Assembly (NCBI GenBank): GCA_007449985.2
Contig: VIIQ02000737.1
Location: 1-64,000, forward strand
From: Desmodesmus armatus
Taxonomy: Eukaryota > Chlorophyta > Chlorophyceae > Sphaeropleales > Scenedesmaceae
DNA length: 64,000 nucleotides
Direction: 5' to 3'
Below are positions 24,101-33,689 of this stretch, one piece after another; positions within the stretch are counted from its first letter, which is position 1; the number at the start of each line of letters is the position of its first letter. The notes beneath the pieces were generated by a model that worked only from the letters and a program-made list of their open reading frames with translations, did no database searches and was not told the DNA's origin. Position numbers and translations under genes: made by a program.

Positions 24101-25241
24101 CTGTGCTCTGGAAGCGTGTCGCACTCTTGCAAGTGCGAGCGGGTTTGTGTCGACCCTTTTACACGCGCTTGATTGTCGTGTGTGACAGTGCGGCGTGTTG
24201 GCCTAGCGCCCTGCCGCTTGTCCGCTAAGCAACGCAAGTGTCGCCATCTCGGTTTTGCGCTGTGGTTCGCGTTGTGTGTGTGTGTGTGTGTGTGTGTTGG
24301 CTACTTTGGACATTTTCCCAGCATTCTTGCAGGGTTGATGACTGTACCTGTCATGTGTCGACCGCACTTTGGCTTGGCTGGCGCGAGCCGCTGGATCGCG
24401 TGAGTGGCATCGACGAGCAGTAGCATCGCTCGTGTGACAGGGAGCGGCGCAATTGCATAGTTCTGTTGGCGTTTGTGTGCTGGCGCTGTGCCAGTTTAAT
24501 GTGTACTTCTGCAGGTTGCACAATGGTGACAACTCGTGGCTTGTTGCAGTGTGCAGAATATGCAGGCTCAAGAGGTTGTGTTTCACGGGCAGTGCAAGCT
24601 AGTGTGTCTACTGAGGTGTTTGTGTGTTTGCGCAAGGTTGCCAGTGGATGGTTTTTGGCGAAGTGCATGTGTTTGTGCTCAATCTCACTGCCTTTGGGTG
24701 GTCAGAGTTCAGGAGAAGACGACGACTGTGTTGCCGTGACTGCTGTGCACTGAGTTGTAGACAGCAGCAGCGGTGACAGTATGCCAGGACATGGTGGCGA
24801 TATATTTGTGCGGAAGCCATCTGTGGTAAGGTCAGTTGGCGCAAAGGTTTTGGTGCTGAGCAAGTGTCATGGTTGTGTTGTGACAGCTGAACATATATCG
24901 ATGCTGTTGGTTGGTCAAAGGTTTAGTAGGTGTTGGTGGACTGCATTTGCAGAAGGCTAGGCATTCATCTTTCCTTTGCTTTCATGCGGGTTTTGTTAGC
25001 TGTACCTGGAGGCCAATGCGTGCCGAACAGCTCCATGCGTCCTTTGTCCGTGCCTATGCCTTATGGTGAAGTTTGGGCAGTTTTCGGTTGCAGTGTCACG
25101 GGTCGGTGGTCTGACGCACTTGGTGTTACCCGCCCGTTGATCAGCATCCCTCCGACATCTCTACTGTGTTGGTGAGTCTTCCCCTTGGCTCCGTTCTGCC
25201 GTCAGGCAACGAGGGCGTTGCCTTGGTGAGAGGGAGCCGCA

Positions 25242-25718
25242 TGTAGTGATTGAGGCGGCTTGGGAGAGGCTCTGTTGGGAGAGCATCTTCCCCTGTGTTG
25301 AGTAGTTATGGTGTTGGTGAGTATCTTGGGAGCATTCTGGCTTATGGATGATGTGGGTCAGTCAGTTGACCCTTGGGACAGAGTGTGACAGTTATGTGGG
25401 TCAACTCTGTGAAGCTCAAAGGCTGGCGCCGTCTGGTGCTGGTCACCTTTGTCGTCCCTAGTGGATTGGCTTGGTCAGTCATGCTTCCTTTTGTAAGTCA
25501 CAGTACATGATCCATCCATGAAGCTTCCCTCTACAGAGTATGGCTTGAGTTGAGGCAGGACAGACTTCTCAAGGCCTATGCCAGTTTAGTCTAGTCTTTC
25601 AGTCCCCTCGTCGACTCCTGTGCCTATCATGAAAGGCTCACGCTTCCTATCACGCAGAATCCATCAGGACACAGCCTGTCCAGCCTGTTCTCCAGAGATC
25701 GAGGGGCTAAACAGTTCA
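25242..25718 (+). repeat. 3' LTR of the LARD-like element
   Basis: Identical to the 5' LTR by eye. It follows a purine-rich tract and is followed by the second GACAG. Confidence 0.93.
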
Positions 25719-25723
25719 GACAG

Positions 25724-26988
25724 GGCTCAATAGTTTGTGGTCGCGTGACAAGGCTCGACTGTGTTTGTCACATGACTTGACAAATGGGTGTGGTGTGTCC
25801 CGAGCAACACGCTTGGCCCCTGTCAAAGCATTCAGCGGTGTGCACGCCAGTGTTGAGGGTGTTGTGCTGCACAAAGTCAGTGCTGGTATCATGTCTGTTC
25901 TGCACATGGAGGTTCGAACCAGAATTCTGGCTGCTGCCCCTGTTGCGAGGCTGAATGAACCACACCAGTATGGTACCACGTGCAGGTGCTGCCAGTCAGC
26001 ACACGCATACAGCCTTTCAACCCTGACGTATAAGATGCCAGCTGCCTCTTGTCAAACCTGCTCGCATGGTCAGGGTGCACCCAACAGCAGGAGCTACAAA
26101 CAACCGTCAGCATTTACAAACCGCCAAAATCAACCCCCCCCCCCTGCTGTGGCGGTTGCTCAGCCTGAAGTTCAATGAGAGCACCCAGCATACACTGTGG
26201 CTACCCATGGATGCTGTCATCATTCACAAACTGTCAAAGATCCCCTGCCGCAAGTTGTTGGCCCTTCTGCCTGCAGCTCAATGGTACCACCCAGCATACG
26301 CCCCACATCATGATCATGTGTGCCTCCCTCGCAGGTGAGGGGGGCAGCAGTCTGCCGTTGATGCCAGAGAAAGAACTGTAAGCAGCTGACAGTGTGCCTG
26401 ACATTTCTGTGGCAGCAAACATCATGTTACCAGCTGCCTGCAGCACTTTCAAAGTAGACATACACGCTACGCTGACGACATAGTGACTCACTAGTTCCCA
26501 TAGAGTTCCTCCACCCATCCCCAATTTCCCCTACCCGTACCCTCCCTAAGAGAATCGCAGTAAGAAAGTCACACCCTATCCAGCACACCAACACAGTATG
26601 TCCACAGCGAAGTAGTTGAATGCCAGCAGCAACCCACACATCGCAGCAGCCTGTGCAGGGTGTGAGCTGGACACCCAAACAGCAAGCACGGGAAGGATGG
26701 TATTGATTGCAAAAATTGACCTTGACAGCTTCTTGCAAGTTGTCTTGTGCGCTGGACTCTGGCTGTACATACACAACACAGTGTGTACATAGAACAACAC
26801 TGTGATGGGATGTCATACATTATGGCAGTCTCCTTGCACCCCAATCGCATCACGAGGCTACATGAACCACAACCCACAGGTCGTCTTGCAATCTCAACAT
26901 CAGCAAACCAGAATTCAACATGCATGTGCCTAGAGGCAGCACCAGGCCACCATGACCACACACCCATGTTGCATGGGACTGGTACTCC
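25724..26988. other. Non-coding flank
   Basis: No exon is recognised. It lies between the LTR element and the stop codon of gene A and probably includes the 3' UTR of A. The plus strand is C/A-rich. Confidence 0.4.
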
Positions 26989-28583
26989 TCAATCACAGGT
27001 CAAGCTGGGCAGCACACAGTCTGCGGTTGCATTAGAGCTGTTTGACAACCCCGGTACAGATGTGACCATCATCAGCAGGTTGTACTGCTCGCTGAATGGA
27101 GGGAGGGTGTGATTCCACTCCCTCCCGCAAACCGGCCAACCATAGGCATCGTTATGGCAGACAACAGCTGAATGCGGCTCTGCTGCCAGCAGCCATGGGT
27201 AGGCAACATCGCTGCACACCAACAGCAGGTATGCCATGATGCAGGCCAACCAGCAGTACACATACACGGCCAGGGCAGTAGGGTAATCCGTGCAGCTCTG
27301 GCAGCGCCAACAGCAGCCACGCCTCTGCTTGCTGGTGCTGCTGCCAGGCGCAGCACCGTCAGCACCCGCTGCAAGTGCATCTGCAGCAGCTGCTGCCTCG
27401 AAACCTGAGGATGCAATCTCCTGCAGCACGAAGACACCAGTCAAGCCAAGCCCAGGAGTGATTCCTGTGCTGTCCCGAGTCATGCCACTGTCTGGCTGTG
27501 GAGCTGTGACAACAGGGCCGCAAGTAGCGGCAGGAGCCTGTGTGCTGTTGCTACTGGAGGGGCCCTTCCTGTCACGACCGCCAGACAGCTGCCCTTTCGG
27601 CAAGGCAGCACCAACACCCGGCTGTGGCTGCACATGGTAAATCATGTCTAGGATTGCTGTTGAGAAGCAGCATGCACCCAGCTCATGCGTCAACTGTGCG
27701 AGCTTGTACAGCTCCCGTGCTATCCGAAGCATGGAGAATATCAGCGACATCCAGAAGACACCCAGCTGCATATAGTTGGTGGTCTGAGACAGCAGCTGCT
27801 GGTTCAGGGCAGCTGTGCTGATGAGGGCAGAAGGCAGTGCCTCTATGATCCCTTCACACAAGTATCGTACGGTGGTATAGGCAGGCAGGTTGAGCCTGTT
27901 TCCTTGCAGCAGCTTTGCTGGGACACCAAAAACTGCCAGCAGCATGTAGCAGTCAGCTACCAAAATGTACCAGGCACCAACAAAAAAGAACAAACCCACA
28001 AATATGACAAAAGCACCTGTGAAAAACACCAGGGTGCAGCAGCCCCAGCTAAACTGCAGCCGCCGGTAGTCAAAGATACCATATGCAGCAAGCGTGGGTG
28101 GCAGTGTGAGCAGTATCCCAGCAGCATACTGCACAACAAAAACAATGACCAACCACCAAAACAGCATTTTGCTGTGGCCAGAACGCCAGCTGAGCTGCTT
28201 GGAGTAGTCCCCTGCACTGGAAAAAGCACTAGCATCTGCAGCAAAACTTTCCACGTTCTTCCACAACTCCACAAGAGTCCAGATATCCAGCCCCACATCA
28301 ACACAGTAGGCCAACGCCTGCATCCCATTCATAGCTTTTCTTGCAAGCAACACCCACCAACGTGATCCATCTGCACGCGGAGCCTGAGGCATGCCCGGGT
28401 GATACTCAGGTACCCTTGGGCACAACATGTGCCAGAGGCTTGCTGCAGTGTGGGCAAGCCACGTGCAGCGCCCATTGCCAGCTCCGCGCTTGCTCTTGCG
28501 CCGCTCAGGCAGCCGCCAGTACAGCTGCAACGCCAAGAAACCAATAAACAAGAATATGATGTATCCGTACCAAATGAGAGCCA
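26989..28583 (-). pseudogene. Gene A, membrane domain (3' part)
   Basis: Final 530 or so codons of gene A, stop at 26989. It opens RRMALIWYGYIIFLFIGFLA once the inserted element is removed. Hydrophobic segments follow: ALAYCVDVGLDIWTLVELW, MLFWWLVIVFVVQYAAGILL, CCTLVFFTGAFVIFVGLFFF, QLGVFWMSLIFSML and VYCWLACIMAYLLLVC, with a Gly/Ser/Ala-rich loop before the last. Conserved with gene B: GN-LN--AYTT-R--C then ALPSALISTAA. The DVGLDIWTLVELW and EALPSALIS blocks recall the XK/CED-8 scramblase layout, but that is weak inference. The frame is open throughout; the gene is broken upstream by two insertions. A start at GTG 28617 would be inside the inserted element. Confidence 0.7.
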
Positions 28584-28633
28584 GTGTCACGTCAGGTTGC
28601 GGCGGAGGGGTTTTCACGGCGGATGCACGCCAT

Positions 28634-28969
28634 TAGGAACGCCTGCACTGTTACTGACTAGCTGCAGTGTCACTACTACTAGCAGTCCTGTGCGTGAACT
28701 TGGGCGTGGTGGCCTTCATGTAGCATGAGCAGGAGTGACTTACAGTAGACTGCACGCACCAGCGTGCCCGACAGACTACATCATACCGACGCGATAGGAC
28801 CCGAGAGAGCTCGCCTCTCTCGGGGTTTGCTTGCCTCAAATGCACGGCGCAGTCAGTGCTCAACACCTAAACCTCAAGCTTTGACCAGCACAGGCACAAA
28901 CCATATGTGTGCCTGTATCTAGCTGGCGGACCACGCCACACTGTGCACACGCCGTCATACGGCGTGACA
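28634..28969. repeat. 336-bp right end, copy 1
   Basis: Identical by eye to 30040-30375. It contains two hairpins: CCCGAGAGA-(7)-TCTCTCGGG at 28798-28822 and CACGCCG-(5)-CGGCGTG near its end. Confidence 0.9.
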
Positions 28970-30039
28970 GCTGTCACGTCAGGTTGCGGCGGAGGGGTTT
29001 TCACGGCGGATGCACGCCATCCCCCCCTCAACACCTGCACCCACCGTGCAGTGTTGACACCATGCACACAGTGTTCCTGCTCAACAAAAAGGGAAGCCAT
29101 CCATGCACACACGAGCGTTCAGTGGAGCGAGAAACCAGGCAAACACACACCACTATTGCAGGTGTCTGTTGCCGATTGTGAACCGCAGCCTGGGGCCCTG
29201 AGCCTATCAACAATCAACAACTATCAGCTGCTCTGCTGCATGGACGACATGCCTGGCCCACACATATGCCACACTTGGCATCCACCGATCTGCTCTTGAC
29301 AACTGCTTGCAGTGCCCAACCACTGCAAATCATCAGGGTGCTGGTGGCTGTCTCGATGCCCCCCCAGCCCAGCGCTGCTGGCCCACGCTGTTCCAACCTT
29401 GGAACCCTGTCCTGGCCCTGCTGACCCATGCAACCATGCATGTCAGCTCACACCTCAACAGCTGCCAACCCACAGCCATGATGCACAAGCCCACACCTGT
29501 GCCAACGTGCCTTGTGCCCACACTGATGCAGCGCTCCTGCTGCCATGAACACAAGCACCGCCCATGCACAAGGACAACATGGTGGACCAGACAACCCCTC
29601 AGTGCCCCCCCAGTCCCGTGCTCACAGCTGCTGCAACTGCTCACAAGCCACTGGGCACACAGGGCACCTCAGCACGCCAGCCCTACTGCGTTCCTGCTGC
29701 TTCGACCAGAACACTCCATGACACGATACAGCAACATTGCCAAGCCGCCTCCTTTCCATCCAGCCCTGAGAAGGTACTCACAGCTCTCCTGGCTGTGCCT
29801 GACCCCTGCTTCCACAGCTGCCCTCACAGCTGGGCCCCGCAGTGACTGCTACTGCTGCTGCTGCTCCAGCAGTAACAGCTCTCCTTCGCTGTCGGTCCAA
29901 TGACGACAATGGAAATGTATAACTCCATCGTGACGATGAACTGCTCGCGGAAGCGCCTCGCCCGCCGCAGGCCCTCACTGGCAGTGCCCCATCACAACTG
30001 CTCTGCCACGCCGAACCATCCCAAGGGAGCTCTCTCGGG

Positions 30040-30375
30040 TAGGAACGCCTGCACTGTTACTGACTAGCTGCAGTGTCACTACTACTAGCAGTCCTGTGCG
30101 TGAACTTGGGCGTGGTGGCCTTCATGTAGCATGAGCAGGAGTGACTTACAGTAGACTGCACGCACCAGCGTGCCCGACAGACTACATCATACCGACGCGA
30201 TAGGACCCGAGAGAGCTCGCCTCTCTCGGGGTTTGCTTGCCTCAAATGCACGGCGCAGTCAGTGCTCAACACCTAAACCTCAAGCTTTGACCAGCACAGG
30301 CACAAACCATATGTGTGCCTGTATCTAGCTGGCGGACCACGCCACACTGTGCACACGCCGTCATACGGCGTGACA
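30040..30375. repeat. 336-bp right end, copy 2
   Basis: Direct repeat of 28634-28969 with the same two hairpins (30204-30228 and 30354-30372). It forms the right terminus of the insertion. Confidence 0.9.
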
Positions 30376-30377
30376 CC

Positions 30378-31458
30378 AGAGCCATGCGCCGTGTAGCCTG
30401 CTGGCGCCGTATTGTGTCTGTTTCACGAGACACCTTGTCACAACTCGCATTGACACTGACAGCTGGTGCAGGGCTGTCTGTTGGCACAAGTGCAAATGCT
30501 CCACGGCAGTACGCCTGCACCATAGACAGCGATGTGTTGGAAATAAACCACGGCAGCAACTGCTCCTCATCCTTTTCTAATGACTCAACTCTCAACACAT
30601 CACTCAAGTCCACACACACATCACTGCTGCTAGTTGTGCCACCACAAGTGATCCTGCCCTGCAACAGCCTGGCCCGCCATGCACTGTCAGGGGGCAACAC
30701 GGCTCTCAAAAGCTGGGGAGACAACCACGGGTTGCTAAGCGCACGGTCCATAGCCGTGTATCCTGCAGCACACTGGATTATGGCGGCCTGCTGGTTGGAT
30801 GCAAAGGACAACGGTGACTGTGCTGCAAATCTCAACAGGTCCTTGCCAGCTAATTGCAGCAAGTAATCGTGGGTGCCTACAGCATGCAACCACACCTTGC
30901 CTACAGCACCAGCACCACTGTCAGACAGCAAAGGCATCAGGGACGCAGGGCGTGGGTATGTGCCCTGACATACCTTGCCAAGCAGGACGTCAAGGTCAGT
31001 GCTGCTGTCAACCCAGTTCAGAACAGAACAGCTCTCCCCCTCAAACATGCTTGGAGCCATAGCGAGCAGCCGGTCAACTGCCGCAGTATGCTTGCACTCC
31101 CCGCGAAATCCAGTCCAGGACACGTTGCGGACATAATGTGCGGCAACAGCGCACGCCTCGTGCACACATGGCTGTTGGCAATCTACAGCTTTTTTGCCAC
31201 CACAACTATTGGGGCACCACTCATCCGTGCACCAGCCAAGCCTGGTTGAGTTCAAAAAGTCCTGCACTGTGCTGTTGCACAACTGCTCCAAATCCATGGC
31301 GGCCAGCAATCTGCTGCGTTGCAGTAACCTTTTTGAAAGGTCAAGTGCAGAGAGCTGCACTCTGGTGGACATGTCTGCTCTGAGGCTGACCAATCCCTCA
31401 TGCAGTGCTGCATTTGGGCGGCAGCAGAGCCAGCACAAGGCTGTGACAACATTGCGAA
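30378..31458 (-). pseudogene. Gene A, middle part of Cys-rich ectodomain
   Basis: Continues the exon broken at 42792. After the target duplicate TTCG the frame reads FAMLSQPCAGSAAAQMQHC, matching gene B LGILNQECPGSRQAQVNQC. Further on: WCTDEWCPNSCGGKKAVDC, VSWTGFRGECKHTAAVDRLL, SCSVLNWV, and AAIIQCAAGYTAMDRALSNPW (gene B: VALFQCASGYLHMHAVLSTLW). Many Cys and N-x-S/T sites fit a secreted or extracellular domain. The frame shifts once, by one missing base, near 31310 between GYCNAA and LLAAMDLEQLC. A continuous open frame starting at 31498 borrows its first codons from the inserted element and is out of register with the homology at the junction. Confidence 0.7.
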
Positions 31459-32854
31459 TGTAGTGGTGTGAATTGTTACCATGTATTTTCCTCGCCATTG
31501 CTTCACTTGCACAACACTACACATCACATATCTCAGTGAGTGCTGTAGTCACAGGAACCGAGTATCCTTACTGTTATGACCTCATCGACATCCGCTGTAA
31601 CCAGACACACTGACACACGCGTCATGCAGGCTGTACAACTGATTCAACTCCTTTCTCACTCTCATCACGACACTCTGCTACAGTATAGCGTCTCCTACTC
31701 CACTCACTGAACCTGACACCCTGATAGAATGTAGTGTCCACTTCACCACAACAGGCTGATCACTGCATTCTCACTGCAGTCTCACACATCTCTACACACG
31801 TCAGTCCCCAACTGCTGGACTAACGCTCAGCCTGCTCGACAACTGCGTGGCTACGCCTCCTACCCCCCAGAGCAGGAAGAGCGGAAGGACAGTACCCGCC
31901 CCGAATCCACCTGACTGCACCACTGCAGAAAAAAGAAGGAAGGAACATCCCAACACACACAACCCCACCAGCCACACACAACTTGCACCCACCCTGCCAA
32001 CACACCCCCACAAGCATCTGCAAGGCCACAGGGGTGCCCGGAACATAGTACACCACACCAAGTGGGCAATGCAGAAGAGACACCAGCCGACACTGCGAAA
32101 AACACCACAAAATCACAACAGAAGAGAGCACCCGTGTGCCCAAGCGTAAATGCAGGACCGAAACAGGACAGAAAAACCACTTGGAGGGGAATTAGTTCAA
32201 CCCTCAGACAAGACGAGAACAGGGGAATGGAACGTCCATGTGACAGACCGACAGACAGACATCAGGGGAACCGCGTTCAACCCTGGAACAAGCAGACAAG
32301 AGGAGGGGAATGCAGCGCATGGTGCACTCCCTATCCAGAGACATCAAGGGAGCCACGCTCAACCTTGGAACAAGCAAGCAAACATCGCAGGACAAGGAAT
32401 CAAGCCAAACTAAAACAAGGCGCCGCCAGGGCACCAAGGTCCACACAGTATCCAGAGAACGGCATAGCCGGCAAGGGACCTTGGCCTGAACGTACGCACA
32501 GCACACAAGCACAAATGAAAAGCGAGCACAGTACACACGAAGAGGTTCTACTGAACTTGCCGCTAACATGAGTAGGGCACCTGTGTCCAGCCAGCACCTA
32601 CGAACGTGTCAAGTCTTGCCCAAAAGCAGAGCACAGCACCCAAAAGCAAGGCACAACAACCATCTGGGAGGGGATCCTGTCTGCGCTGTGGTGGTAACAA
32701 CCAAACCCTGAGACAGACAACATCATGTGCAAAACCATCTGCGAACACCGGACAATGTTGCAATGCAGGCACAGCCTACATGCACACACAGATGCTGTTG
32801 TGGGGTTTAGGGCTGTGACATGAAAGACACAACAGCACAACTCAAACTACTACA
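31459..32854 (-). repeat. 1396-bp unit, inverted copy
   Basis: Reverse complement of 40848-42243, with ends TGTAGTAGTTTGAG...CACTACA. It includes a degenerate stretch resembling the pol linker (see the direct copy). Open frames inside it are shadows or remnants. Confidence 0.9.
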
Positions 32855-32890
32855 TAATGTACTACATAATGTACTATATGTACTACATAA
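32855..32890. repeat. TACTACATAATG microrepeat junction
   Basis: Three imperfect copies of TACTACATAATG, one as TACTATATG, join the inverted 1396-bp unit to the truncated direct one. The motif is an imperfect form of the element junction CTACATTATGTAG. Confidence 0.8.
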
Positions 32891-33310
32891 TGTACTGTCC
32901 TTCCGCTCTTCCTGCTCTGGGGGGGTAGGAGGCGTAGCCACGCAGTTGTCGAGCAGGCTGAGCGTTAGTCCAGCAGTTGGGGACTGACGTGTGTAGAGAT
33001 GTGTGAGACTGCAGTGAGAATGCAGTGATCAGCCTGTTGTGGTGAAGTGGACACTACATTCTATCAGGGTGTCAGGTTCAGTGAGTGGAGTAGGAGACGC
33101 TATACTGTAGCAGAGTGTCGTGATGAGAGTGAGAAAGGAGTTGAATCAGTTGTACAGCCTGCATGACGCGTGTGTCAGTGTGTCTGGTTACAGCGGATGT
33201 CGATGAGGTCATAACAGTAAGGATACTCGGTTCCTGTGACTACAGCACTCACTGAGATATGTGATGTGTAGTGTTGTGCAAGTGAAGCAATGGCGAGGAA
33301 AATACATGGT

Positions 33311-33620
33311 AACAATTCACACCACTACATTATGTAGTAGTTTGAGTTGTGCTGTTGTGTCTTTCATGTCACAGCCCTAAACCCCACAACAGCATCTGTG
33401 TGTGCATGTAGGCTGTGCCTGCATTGCAACATTGTCCGGTGTTTGGGATTAACACGGTCCAGCTCAGTCGATAGACGTGGTCTCCTGAGTCTTCAGTCTC
33501 GAGTCGTTTCTGTGGTTGGTTTCAGTGAGAATATCGTCAGGTGGCTGCTTCTCGCGTAGCGGTCAAGGACAGCGTCCCTTTCTTGCAATTTTGTACCCCT
33601 CGCTTGTCAAACTATATGGT
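33311..33620 (+). repeat. 5' LTR-like segment of the Gypsy element
   Basis: TGGTAACAATTCACACC...CAAACTATATG, 310 bp. It matches the 3' copy once the 1399-bp insertion there is set aside; one difference is seen (GAGAATATCG against GAGAAGATCG). It is followed by GTGGAGTCGGAGGG, a possible primer-binding region. LTR limits are uncertain because upstream sequence is also shared with the 3' end. Confidence 0.6.
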
Positions 33621-33689
33621 GGAGTCGGAGGGCACGCTGTCCTAGGGGTGTCCTGACGATCTCCTGACGATCTCTTGGTTTCTTTCACC

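Larger units (their letters stand above)
20721..25718 (+). mobile_element. Non-coding LTR retrotransposon (LARD-like)
   Basis: Two 477-bp direct repeats, 20721-21197 and 25242-25718, start TGTAGTGATT, end ...AACAGTTCA and are identical by eye, so the insertion is recent. The 5-bp target duplication GACAG lies at 20716-20720 and 25719-25723. Directly after the 5' LTR, TGGTAGCGGAG resembles an initiator-Met tRNA primer site. A purine-rich tract, GGTGAGAGGGAG, lies just before the 3' LTR. The 4.0-kb interior shows no reverse transcriptase, integrase, protease or gag; the longest open frame (23385-24185) has no recognisable motif. It must be mobilised by a partner element. The interior is strikingly G/T-rich on the plus strand. 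Confidence 0.93.
28584..30377. mobile_element. DNA transposon tandem inside gene A
   Basis: The insertion is flanked by AGAGCCA on both sides (28577-28583 and 30378-30384). Its ends are GTGTCACG at the left and CGTGACAC at the right, an 8-bp terminal inverted repeat. Inside, a 50-bp left end occurs at 28584-28633 and again at 28971-29021. A 336-bp right end occurs at 28634-28969 and again at 30040-30375. This is best read as two head-to-tail elements: a deleted one (left end joined straight to right end, 28584-28969) and a longer one (28970-30377) with about 1 kb of interior. No transposase is visible, so both are non-autonomous. Removing the insertion and one AGAGCCA joins RRMA to LIWYGY in frame. 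Confidence 0.8.

Noticed and set aside
23385..24185. 266-codon open frame inside the LARD-like element
   Set aside because: Cys/Val/Leu-rich composition follows the G/T bias of the strand; no domain or motif is recognisable.
28584..30377. 336-bp direct repeats as LTRs of a small retrotransposon (TRIM)
   Set aside because: A 7-bp target duplication and 8-bp terminal inverted repeats lie outside the repeats, and the 50-bp left end is duplicated as well. A DNA transposon plus a deleted copy explains this better.
30266..31498. Continuous 410-codon frame taken as a gene with its own start
   Set aside because: Its first 14 codons (MARKIHGNNSHHYI) lie in the inserted Gypsy unit and recur at 33291 and 42204 without the rest. 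At the true junction the homologous frame is a different one, and the last codons lie in the DNA transposon.
32062..32571. 169-codon frame in the 1396-bp unit
   Set aside because: It occurs identically in both unit copies but runs antisense to the pol relic and has no domain.
33380..33400. CCCTAAACCCC as a telomere relic
   Set aside because: A single copy within the Gypsy LTR-like segment; no tandem TTTAGGG array.
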